DNA of 64,000 nucleotides, taken from Chromobotia macracanthus. Its lineage: Eukaryota > Chordata > Actinopteri > Cypriniformes > Botiidae. This document shows, in pieces, positions 25,227 through 38,612 of this stretch (position 1 is its first letter; each line of letters opens with the position of its first letter). The notes beneath the pieces were generated by a model that was not told the origin of the DNA, ran no database searches, and saw only the letters and a program-made list of their open reading frames with translations. The stretch spans positions 9,733,501 to 9,797,500 of the forward strand of contig JAZGTH010000007.1 of assembly GCA_036877525.1 (NCBI GenBank). The letters are read 5' to 3'. Both the position numbers and the translations under genes were made by a program.

Positions 25227-25298
25227 TCTGTAAAGCTGCTTTAAAATTATACGTATTGTGAAAAGTGCTATATAAATAGTTGTGAACTGAACTGAATT
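25227..25298. repeat. Dispersed repeat end ('gtaaagctgcttt...gctatataaat')
   Basis: TCTGTAAAGCTGCTTTAAAATTATACGTATTGTGAAAAGTGCTATATAAATAGTTGTGAACTGAACTGAAT matches a terminal sequence common in many fish interspersed elements, ending in degenerate GAACT repeats. The element body to the left is not delimited. Confidence 0.5.
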
Positions 25299-25898
25299 TT
25301 CATATTTTCAAATTAATGTAAATATCGAAACATTTTTCTATAAATTACACTTTTTCTTTAGAAAATTGTTATTGCAATCATTTGAAGGCAAGCTTGTTAT
25401 GTGTGCTGCCATATTTTCATACAGATTCTGATCAGTCTGTCATCCATTGGTGACACATTGGTGTACCACCTTCCCCAGCTGCCCATGAAGAACATGCTAG
25501 TAGACTGTCTCCCTTCAAACACGTCATAACGTAGCCAACAATAAGTTTGAGTGGTCCAGCCTCTCTTCCTCTCGCCTCCCAGAGGGAACCTGCTGCAGTG
25601 CAAATGGAAGAGAGCTGTCTGAACAAGCCCCCAGCCCCCTGCCACTGCATCTCTGCCTCTCCTCCTTCCCTCTCTCTTTACAGTAGGGTCTGAGAGAGTG
25701 TGAAGCTTTCAGTGATGATAATTGGCTCTGATTCCCAGCTGGTCTCAGTGGCATTAAATATGAATAGCAGGCTCATGTAGACTTGTTTAGACGAGAGGAG
25801 TTATGAGCAGGGAAGTGTTTTTTTATGAAGTATCATCAGTGTGAATAAGAGCAGACTAATGAAACAGATCTAAATCAGAGATCACTGGAGCTCTGTCT

Positions 25899-25918
25899 CA
25901 CACACACACACACACACA
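25899..25918. repeat. (CA)10 microsatellite
   Basis: Ten CA units. Confidence 0.9.
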
Positions 25919-28248
25919 TCTGACTGGTGTCAACTGATTATAATCAGCCCACATCAACCAGGTGAAAGAACCCCAGAGGAAAGTTTCTTTACTCTGTTAA
26001 AGCACAATTGTTTATTTTAATTGTTTAAGTGTTAACTGTGTCTGAGATAATTCTCCTAAAATTCCTGAGAAGGAAATAAAATAGATACAAATGAGGTCAT
26101 TGTTGACAGTAAGGTCTCAGAGCTGTAAAATTACCGTGAATAGCATAGGTTGGATAATTTGGTGTAGAAAGAATAAGATGATAAATGCTTGAGTTCATCT
26201 TGAAATCTTCTGACTTGTGACTGACATCACTACTTTTGTTGCTGTCTCTTTTGAAACTCAACAGGAGGTACTGAGATGAGATGATTAGGGTCTTTCTTGG
26301 GAGAATATGTAGAAGCAGGAGGTGTTAGCAAAATTCTCCATTTGATCTCCACTTAATCTCATTTCTGTCTAAAAGAAACAACTAAGCAATAAAAGAGATT
26401 TTGATTTTTGATGTATGCCTATGGGAAGGAATTAAATGAAAATCCTGTTTTTGAGTCCCACCATTGATCAGATTTTTTAAAACACTGAAGCAGACAGACA
26501 GACCTGCCTCTTTCAGACAGATTCTGTCTGCCGTCTCCTCAAACTAGGACGAAACACTGAGAGCTCAGCTAACATATTTCAACCAGCCCAACAAGTGACC
26601 TGTTTGCATACAGTGTCTCTGTAATCGTACCCATTTAACCATGTGTGTGATGTTGTAAAAAGTTATAAAAAGCCCTTTCAGTTAAGATTAAGTAACGGGA
26701 TGATCAGAGGCTTTTGTCAAAAAGCCTGTCTCTGCTTGTTCATATAGGTAACAGGGTTTTTAGACACTACCTTGGTAATAGCATCTACCATGAATAGGTA
26801 CGAGTAATTTTATATCACCAACATAGTATACTGTATATGATTGATAAATGTATCTATAAACTAAATAGCAACATGGTTATGCCTTTTTCTGAATAATCTG
26901 GTCAATTAAATACAGGTGGGTAGAAGGGTATATATCATTTGATTATATCCACTTTTTAATGCATGATGGACACAAACCAAAAGATAAGATTATTCAGGAA
27001 AAATGAGTAAGTCTGGCATCAGCGCAGCAGTTTCACATTATGTAACACTTGCGATATAAACAAAAGATTCAGTAAAATCATTACAAAACAGATCCCACAG
27101 TTCCCATGTTTTCTGATGGGTTGAGCCATATGTAAAACTGTTTGCAAACAGGTGATACACACACACACACACAACATGTGTGTGACTACATGTTTCAGAA
27201 ATAAATTACATAGCTGAATCTCTACCTTTCACCATATCAATATTCTAGCATATTATATACCTATCATGGGGGGTTATAGGAATGAATTGCCAGAAAGATT
27301 TTAATGCAAAAAAAACCCTCATGGGAAACACACCTTAATATTGACTTGAGACAGCACCAAAGGGGGGGATTAATAAAGACTAAACAAGACACAGGTGAAC
27401 CTAATTGATAACTAAGGAAATGGCAGAGGGACTAATTAACTTTAACAAATTTGATAATGACAAATTAACACAGGCAAAGTAGGTCACAGTGGAAAAACAA
27501 AGGACACGCATGTAACAATACCATCAAATCCACAAGCCCTAGTGCTGGTATATGATATACAATGTGTTGAAGTATTACCATCTGCTATTATTATTATTAT
27601 TATGCTATTGCCACAATATTTGTAAAGGAGAAAGAAAACATTGGTCAGTAAACTGTGGTAAAACCCAGAAGGAAGATTTATTACTCAAAAGTTCTCAGGT
27701 CTCATTGAAGAATTTGCAAAATAGGAACAAATATGACAATTGTTTACTTTAAGAGTATAATGTTATCTAATCTTATAAGAAATGTTTGAGTTCATATTAA
27801 AAAGACTCTTTGGTGACAGAAATTTGAGCACAATCTGACACATTGTTGAGATGGCTACTGTAACACTAGAGCAAAGATCACAAATTTCAATTTGCTGTCC
27901 AATTATTCTTACTGCTGTCTTGGAGATACAATTGAGATATTAATGTGATCTCATTTGTGTTTGTTCATTTCTATAGGGAGAAACAATACTGCAAACACAA
28001 AATGTACAAAATAACCTTCTTTTCAGTTCATCTTAGTTAGTCCTGGTTTTGCCAATGTACCGCAGTCCCAAATGAATGCTACAGAATACACTAAACAGCC
28101 AAAGGGGCACTTGAAATGCTGCAGTCTGCTCTGAGCAGCTGTTTTAGAAATAGTGCTTTGGATGGTTCTGGCAGGCAACTCGTGTCAATGAAGTGAGGAG
28201 CTTTGGGCTCAGAGCAGGTAATACAAGCAGACGCCCACGTCACTGGTG

Positions 28249-28251
<3 letters not shown>

Positions 28252-28284
<33 letters not shown>

Positions 28285-28468
28285 CTTCTGCTGGAGGCTT
28301 TTACTGCACCACATTCTCCCAGAACAAGTCCTGCCAAACATATGACCTCTCCTCCCCGCTTAAGCATGCATATGTGCGTGTTTGCATGTCAAAGAGAGAG
28401 AGATAGCTTTACAGAGAGAAAAAGTGAGTCAGAGAGCAAGAGCTACAGAGAGAGAGAGAGAGAGAGAG
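28252..28468. repeat. Two (GA)n microsatellites in a purine-rich block
   Basis: (GA)14 at 28252-28279 and (AG)11 at 28447-28468, with shorter AGAGAG runs between at about 28393-28404 and 28415-28440. Local ERERER-like open frames in the region are products of the simple repeat, not genes. Confidence 0.9.
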
Positions 28469-31400
28469 GGAAAGGAGGAATATGCAGCCGTGCTTGGAAA
28501 AGAGACCCGTATTTCACCGCAGAATGGAGAGAAAAATCATTAGAGGGCAAACCCTATCCACCTGCCCAGTGACATTCCCTCTATCCATCACATCAGGCCC
28601 TAAGTGGCCCTCTATCACCTCTATCTCTCCATCTTTCTTTCATCCCTCCCTTGCTTTTCGTTTTCTATCTATTCATCTCTGTGAGCCACAAATCTGCACC
28701 CTTTGTCCCGTCAGGGGCTTTTCCCTGCTTACTGTTTCATTTGCTGTGCTGTAATGTTATTACGGCCCACCTCCAATTCAATTCAACACAATTTAAATAG
28801 AAAGCTTTTCAATAAAAGGGCCACATGCACACTGTAAAGTCTATGGAGTGTTGACTGTATACGTAGCCAAGGTAAAATTGCCTTTGACAGTCAAACGTTT
28901 CATGACACATGAATACAACTTTTTCTCTTCGTCACACGTTCAGTCGTTCAGCTTCAGTCGGACCTGGTTGGCTCATGCATTATTGACCTGCAATTGAATT
29001 TTGATGAGCACAAACTCCCCGTGCGCATCACACATTTGGTGCTGCAGCTGATCCACATGCAGATGAGTCTACAAGAGATTGTGCTGCAAGTTGATTGTTG
29101 TTTTTGTGATGCTGTTTGTGCATATTTGTTTTCGAAGTTTCGTTTATGGTTTCTTGTAGCAACTTAGGTTCATAGTGAAGTTGTCACAAAGGCTGTATTT
29201 CAGCAACAATACAATTTTGAATCAATTCCCTAAATGCTTATGTTTTTGATGTTGGTTTTTAATGTTCACTTCAAATTACTATATAAACTAAAAACTATAA
29301 ACTGATATAAACTAACATTTTTGTGAATTCTGCCTTCCAAACCAAATATCCCTACGAGGGTCAACAATTCAATTCAAAGTTAAACTGTGCTCGCAGTACA
29401 AAGAAATTGTTAGAAATGTCAGATTAAGGCAGTTTTTAAAAGTTTTAAATTAGAATTATTTGTTCTAATTGTCCTAAACAGTATTTTTGCTTTTCCATTC
29501 ATGTTTCTATGTTTCATAATTGTTTTATTGTTTACATTTTGATAAGAAACCTGTAATAGATTGTGCAAGGGCAGGTTCCAATTGTGGAAACTTGCCTCAT
29601 ACAGTGTGACAACATTCCCCACTATTTGTGTGCAATGACGTAGAAAATGCTAGTTTTTTTGTAGCCAAGACAACCATACAACATGAAAAGTGTCCCATGG
29701 CCTTTAAACCTCTTCTGAAAGGATTTACATAGATGTGTTTACATGTGCCTGTGTGTAGGATCTGTGAATGAGTGTGTATGTGTGCACAGGTGTGTGTAAT
29801 GCGTGTAATCCTCAGGGTTTTCTGCTGGAAAGTATATGGTGAAGGCAAGATATGGTAAAACAGCTGTAATTCAACTGGGCGACCTAACCAGTGACCTCAT
29901 ACTGTCTTATCTTCTTCCCTCAGTCTTTCTCTACCTTTGAAAGGATTTGGAGATTTACTCTTTTAAATATCTCCCACTTCTATACGATGAGTCTCTTCTT
30001 TACTCTGTAGTACTGCATATGCAGAGACCTGCTTAGAGACACCTGACTTTATCATTTATAATTTTAGATGTAATCAGCCGTTCAAAACAAATGCTTCATT
30101 CATAATGGCAGAAGGATAAGTGTGAGGAAGGATGCTGGAGGAGGAGTGGAGCACAGATATGATGGAGGGCTTTTAAGAGACAGACAAGAAGAATGAAAAA
30201 GAGAATTTAGGAAGGTAATTTTAATCTGGCTCGTCCTGCGCTATCCTCGGGGGAAACGCCGGGGTCTGGCAGAATTGGGCTGCGGAAGAAGAATGTGCTG
30301 GATAGATTTTAATAAAGGGGCAGGAACAGGGCAAAGTTTGAATAACTAAGAGTGTCATTGGAAAGAATCGTTTCCTCAAAGATATTTAAGGCCAAAGATA
30401 TTCAGTAACACTTTAGTTCTGTATCAAAACCTATTGAGTTGCCTACCTAAAATCTTACTCTCTGCTCTGCCCATTCAAATGACGATACACCCGTGAATGG
30501 TGATGCCGCTCAGCACCATATAAGGAGAAAAGAGAGGAGTATGAACTGCACATAAACATCATTGGATCTTTGTGGTGTTACGTTTGAATATTAAAAATAA
30601 AAAAATGACATATGACAGAAGTAAAAAAAATAAGTCATGTGGTTATGGTGGCCACAGAGAGACATCTGTGGATGAGCTTGGCTTACACGGAGGAGAAGGA
30701 ACAGAGATTACTCCTGGATTTGCCGGTCTCGCCCTTGAGCTATTTTGCACATCTGTACAGATTGTGGTCAAGAAGTTTAGAGCAGCGAGGGCACAGTCTC
30801 TGGCTTTTGGGAAGTATTACCCACAGTGGTTCAAGTCCTTCATCTGATGCCTCTATGCCTGGCCTGGCTATGTTTGAGGACTGGAGGATTGGGGCTGGGG
30901 CCAGAAGCAGAGCATCACCACCCATGCTCCTCCCACCTCACAGGGCAGAATGCAAGGACAGGAGGAAGTGAGGAAGTAGCCCCGTCTTACTCCATCATTA
31001 TTTCCCTGTCCTGTAGTGTTGTATAAACCCTAAACAGGCCCTGAATATTGGACCAGTGAGTAGCTGATTAGCACCTCCACTATAGAAGGTCCTCACCTCT
31101 GACAGACCACTGTCAAAGAATGACACTTAAGTGGCTGACGCCATCTATCTACTGGTTCCCCACTGATGAATATTCTCCTCTGTGTGCTGCTGTTAAAGGA
31201 AATATAATTAAATTTTAGTAAGGCAACTTGGTGACCATATGCATATGCAAAATAAGATCGCCTGTACAAGCTGAAATTTTTAAATATTTTTTTGCCAAAC
31301 AAACCTTGGCTTACTAACCTAGGATTACTCAATCAGCAAAACCATAGAGATGCCGCTGAGGATTACAAGATGTTGTGCTGTTTCAAGTTTCCTTGCAGGT

Positions 31401-31935
31401 TGACCTGGTTCTCCATACTACTGGTACTTAAAATCTTGAATCAATCATTTTTCACATTAATATTTCCAAAACACTCAGGCAATGTCATATAAATATTTCA
31501 TGGGTAAGGCAATCCCAGAATGCACTGCAATGACTGCAGTGAAAAATTACAATTCAAGATGGTAAACATAGCTGGGGAAAAATATTGATTATATATAAAA
31601 TCATAATTATATTCATTCATAAACTGTAGAACAACCCCACAGAACAAAAATTGTGTTATTTTATCTAGTTTGTGTGTGTTTTTGCATTTTTCTGTTAGGA
31701 ATAAGGTTAGGTTTTGAATTAGCATTAGTCTATAGTAAATATGATTACATTAATAAAAAAGAAGTGACATATCCTCATTTAGATTGCCAAGTAAACGTTT
31801 GGATATCCTGTTGTTGTGTATGACCTCATGTGAGAAGTAATCAACATATTAATCAGTCTTTCCTAAAACTGTTGCCTGTTATTAAAACTCCTATTAAAAC
31901 AGCAGAGGACAGCCAATGTCAAAGAGAGAGCGAGA

Positions 31936-31972
31936 GTGTGTATGTGTGTGTGTGTGCATGCATGTGTGTGTT
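31936..31972. repeat. TG/CATG-rich simple repeat
   Basis: GTGTGTATGTGTGTGTGTGTGCATGCATGTGTGTG, interrupted TG run. Confidence 0.85.
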
Positions 31973-33555
31973 TTCACGCTGCTATGTGTTTATTTGTCTA
32001 CTTAAACATTCACATTTCTTCTGTGTATTTATGTGTGTGAACCTTTGACCAACAGGTGTGAAGTGTGTTTGTGTGTAACGTGACAGTGGTTGACTGGGAG
32101 CGCAGGACTACCCGAGGGGTATCAGTCTGTTCTCTGGATAAAGACTGACAGTTAAAGAAAATGAAGACCGGCAGGGTGCTCACCTAGACATTACCCTCAG
32201 CTGCCCGGGGCTATAAGCGAGTGGGAACTGAGGATGTGTGTGTGTGTGTAATCACTTGTGTGTGTGGATTGTCGAAAGTGTCAGGTTTATTGTTTATTGT
32301 TTGTTGAGGTCCCCATTAGCTGTTGCTTAGCGACCACTATTCTGTTCTGCCCTGTGTATCTGCTGAGGAGTGTCTTTGGGGATCTCTGAATGCATGCATG
32401 AGGGTGTTTGCCTGTATGTGTGTCTTTGGGATATGGTGTGATACAATAATGTGTGAAATGATGGAGGTGTGTGCTAAGTTATGGAATAACTGCGGTACAG
32501 TTGATCCAGCAGCAAGCAAGATTAAATGTTGCTCTCACTAACTATCAAATGCTTTGTTGACAATAAAAGTATCTCTCTATGTCTGATTACTACTGTATTG
32601 AATTAGTTAGCTAAAGTTCGTCAATACAGCTTTGGTGTAAAGGTCAGAAATTATTATATTATTTAAAATTTATAGCAAATGAAATTCATAGCACTCTATT
32701 CAAAAACTTTATACGTATAAAAATAATGTAATTTTAGAAGGACATTAAATAATGTAAAATATAAAAAATAAAGTGGCAGGTGTAGCTATGCAAGTCGTTA
32801 AAAATAGAAACAAGATGTTTATAAATCTGACAGCAGTGAAGTACATTCAGTGTAGTCTATTAATATGTTGTTCTATTGCTATGTACAATTAGAATTAAGA
32901 TACAGTTTACATCTACAATGTGTGATTATTGCACAGGTCAGTCTTGGTACAGTCAGGCTTTGTACTCTATACAGGGTCAGGGCAGAACTGCCAGACAGCA
33001 AAAGTCCTGTTACGGACAAGTCAGTTCACTAGACAGCTATCCTGATCACATCCTTGGGCAGCTATTTTCTATGTAGGTAATAGGCACACAAGTACCGCTC
33101 TTATGTGCTTGAATGGGGAAAGACTGACATCTCTGAAACAGTTTGGATTTCAAAAACGAGATTGGCTCTTTTAACTGAAAGACAGGATATATGTGCCTTC
33201 ACGTGCCAGTTTTTGCACATTCATTTTATTATAAGTGGAGCATTACCTCCCTTACGGTCTCTGGTGGCACCAAACAACCAATGCGTTTGTGATTTAATAA
33301 TGCATTCTGTGACTCAAAACATTTTGTCATTCTGTGTTTTCATGCTATACCACTTCAGAGAATTCAAATGAGCTTTACTACATCTGGTTTTCTTTATTCC
33401 TTCCATCCAGGCAAGAATCATGAGAGAGAGAAAGAGAGAGAGGAAGTGTGGCGTTGCTATAGTAACAGACCCCTGGCATATGGCAGTTTCTCCCTGTCCA
33501 TTGTCCTCTTCTCCTCATCTCTCTCTTTGAGGATGCTCTCATTGTCACCGTTACA

Positions 33556-33571
33556 TGTGTGTGTGTGTGTG
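33556..33571. repeat. (TG)8 microsatellite
   Basis: Eight TG units; TG/CA-rich sequence continues intermittently to about 33700. Confidence 0.85.
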
Positions 33572-33913
33572 CATTGCGTTTGTGTGATGTAACCTTCAAA
33601 GCTTTTCCTCCCGTTGGGCCTCCCATGATGAGCGGTGAGGCAGCGGTTTGTGTCTCCTGCACATGTATGAGTGTGACACATGCACACACGTGTGCGCATG
33701 TCTATATGCTCAAAATATGTATGATCAGGGCATGCGCCTCAGCCTTCTAAATGGGACCTAACTGAAACACCGCATCATAAGACCAATAAAGGAGGACAAA
33801 ATTGCCCATTATCGATTTAGTATTGAGTATTTTGAGCATGATAAAATGAAAGTAAAACAGAGGGACTTTCTGTGTGTGAAAATGAATTTAATATTATAGT
33901 TATTGGTGAAGTC

Positions 33914-33965
33914 TTTAAAGAGACAGTTCACTCAAAATGAAGTGTAACAATGATGTGATCACTCA
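33914..33965 (+). repeat. Dispersed repeat fragment ('gatagttcac' type)
   Basis: TAAAGAGACAGTTCACTCAAAATGA followed by a decayed ACTCATGACCCT segment resembles the copy at 24568-24645 in opposite orientation. Confidence 0.55.
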
Positions 33966-34621
33966 TGACCCTAATTCACCTTTTGTTCCTTCTTCAATTG
34001 AACAGAAAAGGAGAAATATGGATGAATGTATTTACTTCTTTTAATGATAAAATGTTTATTTTTTATTATTTTTACGTTTACTTTTGTTATATACAAAAGA
34101 GTGGACAGTACATTCTTTAACAAGTTGGACGCCATTACAATAATTAAAATGTTAAGCAATTCTAGAGGTTTTCATTACCAGATGAAGAATGATTTGTTTT
34201 ATTCAGAAATCAGGGCAGTGAAGTGAGGGATTGGATTTTTAATTTCACTGTAATGATTTTGTGCTGCTTCACAGAACTTGAAAAGGTAGCTGGGATTTCA
34301 CTTCCATCATAGCCCTCATTGACCTTTTACAACAATTATTGTTATGTTTCTAACAATACTAATGCTTTTCTTCATATTGTAGTGTGTTATTTTAGCAACA
34401 CTTGTGGCACCAAATGGAATTGCTCCATTGTTTCCACATGCCCACACTCACACCATTGGTTAAGTAATAGCAAACAGAACAAGATAAACCAAGGTAAAAT
34501 TAACCTTCAAATTAACCTGGCATAAGCGAGACCATTTTCATATTAAAAGTATTACACTATATTTTACACTAAGTATTAAATTTAAAATAGAAAATTTATT
34601 TAAGAACAGTGTGAAGTCACC

Positions 34622-34623
<2 letters not shown>

Positions 34624-34689
<66 letters not shown>
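34624..34689. repeat. (TG)33 microsatellite
   Basis: An uninterrupted run of 33 TG units, the longest perfect simple repeat in the window. It is directly followed by a dispersed repeat (34700-34860). Likely polymorphic. Confidence 0.97.
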
Positions 34690-34690
<1 letters not shown>

Positions 34691-34699
34691 AGGTAACTT

Positions 34700-34860
34700 A
34701 GCCATATATTGGGGACAAATTAGTACTTACAAGTGACAAATATGAGCAAAACCTCTTTTTAGGGGATGTCCTCATTTGTAAAAATGCTATAAATATAAGC
34801 GTAAAAGTGTAAAAATCCATAAATGTTATGTTAGGGGAATGAAGGCCTTATTAGGCTAGC
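34700..34860. repeat. Dispersed repeat next to (TG)33
   Basis: TTGGGGACAAATTAGTACTTACAAGTGACAAATATGAGCAAAACC...GGGGATGTCCTCATTTGTAAAAATGCTATAAAT resembles the fish interspersed sequence that carries GGGGACA/TGTCCTCATTTGTAAAA motifs and is often flanked by TG runs. Recognition is by memory of style; no family name given. Confidence 0.45.
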
Positions 34861-35839
34861 ACAGGTGTACTTGAAAACTTTACCTCTCGGAAAAAAAAGA
34901 AATATAAAAATAATAAAGCAGAACTATAAAACCAAACCACTCTTAAAAAGACTGGGTCCAAAATTTAAAACCACAGCCCATGTACGAAAGGACTGGTACA
35001 GAATGGCACTATATTCTTACATTATATAGTCATTATAAGAATAACTGTAAGTCAAAAACATTAGATTCTTAAAGCTAAACTTTCATTGTAATTGCAGAGA
35101 AATAAGCAACCAGCACAAACGTTAAAATTTCTCCCTCTTCTTTTTATGAAATAGACATGAAGGTTTTGACCTGAACATGTAGACAGAACTTAAATGAAGA
35201 CAGAACTTGTCCTGTGAATCCTACAGTATAACCTCTCTCCCAGATGAGAAGAGACTGTTGCGGAGGATGCAAATGTCTAATTGCCTGGTTCTCAAAGCGT
35301 CCTTCCACCAGGGAAGGCAGGCACGTGCTGCAGGTGCTGTTGACGATTACTTCTTTTGGAACAAATTGCACTGTCCTGACAGTTCGGGTTCACTTTGGTC
35401 TTGTGGGATGGCAGACACAGATTATAACCATGACAAAGCACCTGGGCCACGCCTGGATCCCGTCTGGTTTCAGAGGACAAACTCCGTGCAAAGGAAGCTT
35501 TGTTTTCCTGACTTGGACTTTATTGCTTCCTGTTGTGACTCAATAGTTGTGTGTCTCTGGGGTTTCTTGTAAACAGTAAAAACTAAATTATGCTCTGCTC
35601 TGTTTGAGGTACTAACCTGATTATTGCATTTACTTTAACACAGATCATTAAAGCTTATTGTGGCGTTGATTCTGGAAACCCACAGAGAGGATTCACTGTG
35701 CCATCTTGTATAGCTTTAAAGGATACACAGAGCTTGTCACATCAGAAAATATCTGTTGACTTCATTAGAGACAGAAACAGAGAGATGATAAGAGGAAGAG
35801 AGACAGGCTGTGTTTGGAAGAGCATATTAGAATAAAATT

Positions 35840-36250
35840 CAGACAATTTTAGCATAGTATGTATATTGTGCACAGTATGTACATTTTCTATATCTGGAAT
35901 GCCCAGATACATTTAGTGCATAGTATTAAAATAACATTTACCAGCTACATTTACCAAAACAATATACTATTATAATAACATTAATAATTTACAACAAGGT
36001 TTAATACATTTAATAAAAATGTTAAATTTAATAAAAATGTTACATAACTTTCTAAGATGCCACTTGCTGAATTAAACATGCAACATGATGAGATCACATG
36101 AGAACAAGGAATATTATTGTTAGAAATGTTTATCATTGCATAATGGCTGTGTTTAGGGTAATGCACTAACATATTACTCACATTATTACCATACCATACA
36201 ACAGCACAGCACTGTATCCCAAAATGCAATGACCATTTCCTGTTTGACAA
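35840..36250. repeat. Dispersed repeat, copy 1 (paired with 43690-44010)
   Basis: AGTATGTATATTGTGCACAGTATGTACATTTTCT, a decayed CATAGTATTAAAATAACATT and ACTGTATCCCAAAATGCAATG (36211-36231) recur in similar order in the later copy. Part of a multi-copy fish repeat containing the CCCACAATGCATT-type motif. Ends are not defined. Confidence 0.45.
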
Positions 36251-37364
36251 ATGATCCCATATTAAACTACAGCCAGGATTTTTAATGTCTCCTATTTGAC
36301 TCATCATTTTAACAGATTGCCAAATGTTAGGACATCATACGATGCCACTCACTGCATTAGAACTGCAAGAGGTTATGCATGAAGAGGTTATGACAAATAT
36401 AGTACGATCATGTGACAACAATGTGTCATATTACTGTGCATTATGTATTTCACACACCATTTAAAACAATAGCAGGTAGCATACCCCACAGTATGCATTA
36501 TATAGACGTCTTTATAGAAAGTGCTCTTTTGTGTATTATATTTTAATATATTCCTGTGGCATGAGGACACAGAGGGGCAGGTGGGACAGGAGATATTTTC
36601 TGGGCAATCGGCAGCTCAAGTAAGACAGGACAGATGGTGGTGGTGATTCATTCAGTAAGATTCTGAAGACACATTAGAGTAGGGCACAGCATTATACCAT
36701 TTCATGCAGTGTTATGTGATTTTATATCAAGTAATCCTGGTCTGGGGATTCTAGCAGAGTAAACCAGTTAACAGCATCTGCAACTTTGACACTGTGCCAT
36801 TTTGTAGGTTCATTTTTGTCAAGCTAGGCATTTAGCAAAAAATGTAACACAGGAACATCTTTCTCAAGGACAAAGATGACATCAGAGGTGCACCGATCCC
36901 TCCCAAACCCTGCCCACTCTGTATGCGCAGATACTCATGAAAGAAAATAACTCCAGTGGTACTTGTGGGGCCCACTGGACCTGTGGTCTCCAAGAATTAG
37001 TACCACAATTTACCGCATTTACCTTCATATATCTGCAGTAAGGTATCTTGGGTTTACTCTCCATTCCATCTCTATCAGTCATTAAGTTTGTTACTTTGAG
37101 TATAATCATTCCCTCCAGTCAGTGGTGGACCAATTTATGGACGTGTTTGTAATTGAAAACAGTAGCATTTATAGGGTTGTTGGTCAGAAAATGCTGACCT
37201 TCCAAAATTGCATCGAACCAGACAGCAGCTTTTAAACTTGAGGCCCCCACAGCCTCAACAAGTCTTTAATTTTTCATTATTAAGTCTTCAACAGTGCACA
37301 GCCAACACGAGCCTAACCAAGCTGAACATCTCCCACAGGATCACCAGATGTCTTCTATGTGAGT

Positions 37365-37365
<1 letters not shown>

Positions 37366-37399
<34 letters not shown>
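37366..37399. repeat. (CA)17 microsatellite
   Basis: 17 CA units, then an interrupted ATACAAACACACACAC extension to 37414. Confidence 0.95.
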
Positions 37400-37403
<4 letters not shown>

Positions 37404-37650
37404 AACACACACACTAGATGAGCTGATAGGAAGTCACATCCCTGAAATGATGCTAATGAGTGAATTCCTTTCCGCTTGGCAACCGTGTTTATGCTCTGAG
37501 TGAGGGGTCACCTTACTAATGAGAACAACAACTGCACGGGCCTTCTAAAATGTCTTTCATGTTTATGTTCTGCAGCTTCATGGCTCTGTGTATCATTCTG
37601 TGTTTTGATGCTTCTTTTCTCTATATAGACAAAACACCCCTGTCAGAAGA

Positions 37651-37740
37651 TCCAGCTTAAGCTAGTAGATGTGTTTTTGGAACATGGTATCTGGGGTTTA
37701 GCTGGTCCAAGCTGGTCATTAGTTGCTTTAAGCTGACAGG
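37651..37740. repeat. 'AGCTGGT' dispersed repeat, left fragment
   Basis: CCAGCTTAAGCTAGTAGATG...GGTTTAGCTGGTCCAAGCTGGTCATTAG shows the reiterated AGCTGGTC motif of a common fish interspersed repeat. The probable continuation is at 38505-38612. Confidence 0.55.
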
Positions 37741-37794
37741 CTTACTTTCTTGTGTGAAAAACAAGATTTTTTTTTTTAAACAATCTTGGCCATT

Positions 37795-37968
37795 CTTTTC
37801 CCTATAGTCAACATGAATGGGTGCCGAAGCTCCACAAAGGCAAAAAAAATAATTATAGTGGCCATGATATTTTTTTATATAAAATATGATTTTATTTCTT
37901 TTTTGTTTAGTGGAAGAATGAAAGTCACGTGGGTTTGGAACAATTAGGATTTTCGGGTGAATTATGCA
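37795..37968 (-). repeat. Dispersed repeat ('gatagttcac' type), longer decayed copy
   Basis: CCCTATAGTCAACATGAATGGGTGCCG, later GAAAGTCACGTGGGTTTGGAACAATTAGG, then TTTCGGGTGAATTAT match, in antisense, the order of the same fish interspersed element as 24568-24645 but extending further. It contains short A- and T-rich runs. Confidence 0.5.
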
Positions 37969-38504
37969 TTCTAGGAAGCCCTGTATAATTAGGCTGGTTT
38001 CATGTTCACCTGACTAAAGGGCATTTGCATAAAAATCCAGCAGGAACATTGTCACAGTGGATGTGCAGTATATAAGGAGAACATATCACAATGAGTTACT
38101 GCCCACTCGGTTTGCAGAGGCCCCAGAGGTTGATGTGTAAAACACTGACCATCACTCACCATGTGGCCTATAATCTTGAGTGTGTGCATGCCAGCCATGC
38201 AAGAAACATACAACTTTACTATAGATTTAATATAAATTATGTGTGTCTGTGCAAGTCTTTTCTTTAAAACTGAAAAAAAAAAAGGTTTTAGATTCACAAA
38301 TATTATTCTGGTCTACTGTGAGCTTCAAGGTTGTTGTGTGATGGGTTATGCTTCAATGCTGAGTATTGAAGCAAGATCCACCAATCACAGAACAGAACAT
38401 GCCGCTACCTTTGGTACAGGAAACACCTTTTAAGCATGTTCTTTTAAAAGTTTACTCTGAGACCATCATGTTAACGCTTTGGTAATGTTGGTTGGCCAAA
38501 TGAA

Positions 38505-38612
38505 GGCTAGCTGGTTAATCTAGTTAAAAAACTTGGTATGGAAACAGCATACCAGCATTCAAAACACAACACATGCTAGTCACCAGCTTTGCTGCTCTTT
38601 TCAGCAGGGTAC
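38505..38612. repeat. 'AGCTGGT' dispersed repeat, right fragment
   Basis: GGCTAGCTGGTTAATCTAG, then GGAAACAGCATACCAGCATTCAAAACACAACACATGCTAGTCACCAGC and CTTTTCAGCAGGG have the style of the same AGCTGGT repeat family as 37651-37740, which lies 765 bases to the left. Confidence 0.5.

Larger units (their letters stand above)
26000..34600. other. Intronic sequence without recognised gene
   Basis: Unique AT-rich sequence plus simple repeats listed separately. A compact GC-richer segment at 30225-30320 (CTCGTCCTGCGCTATCCTCGGGGGAAACGCCGGGGTCTGG) is the only stretch that stands out; no coding potential is seen. Confidence 0.5.

Noticed and set aside
28246..28572. Arg/Glu repeat protein-like frame
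   Set aside because: Produced by the (GA)n microsatellites.
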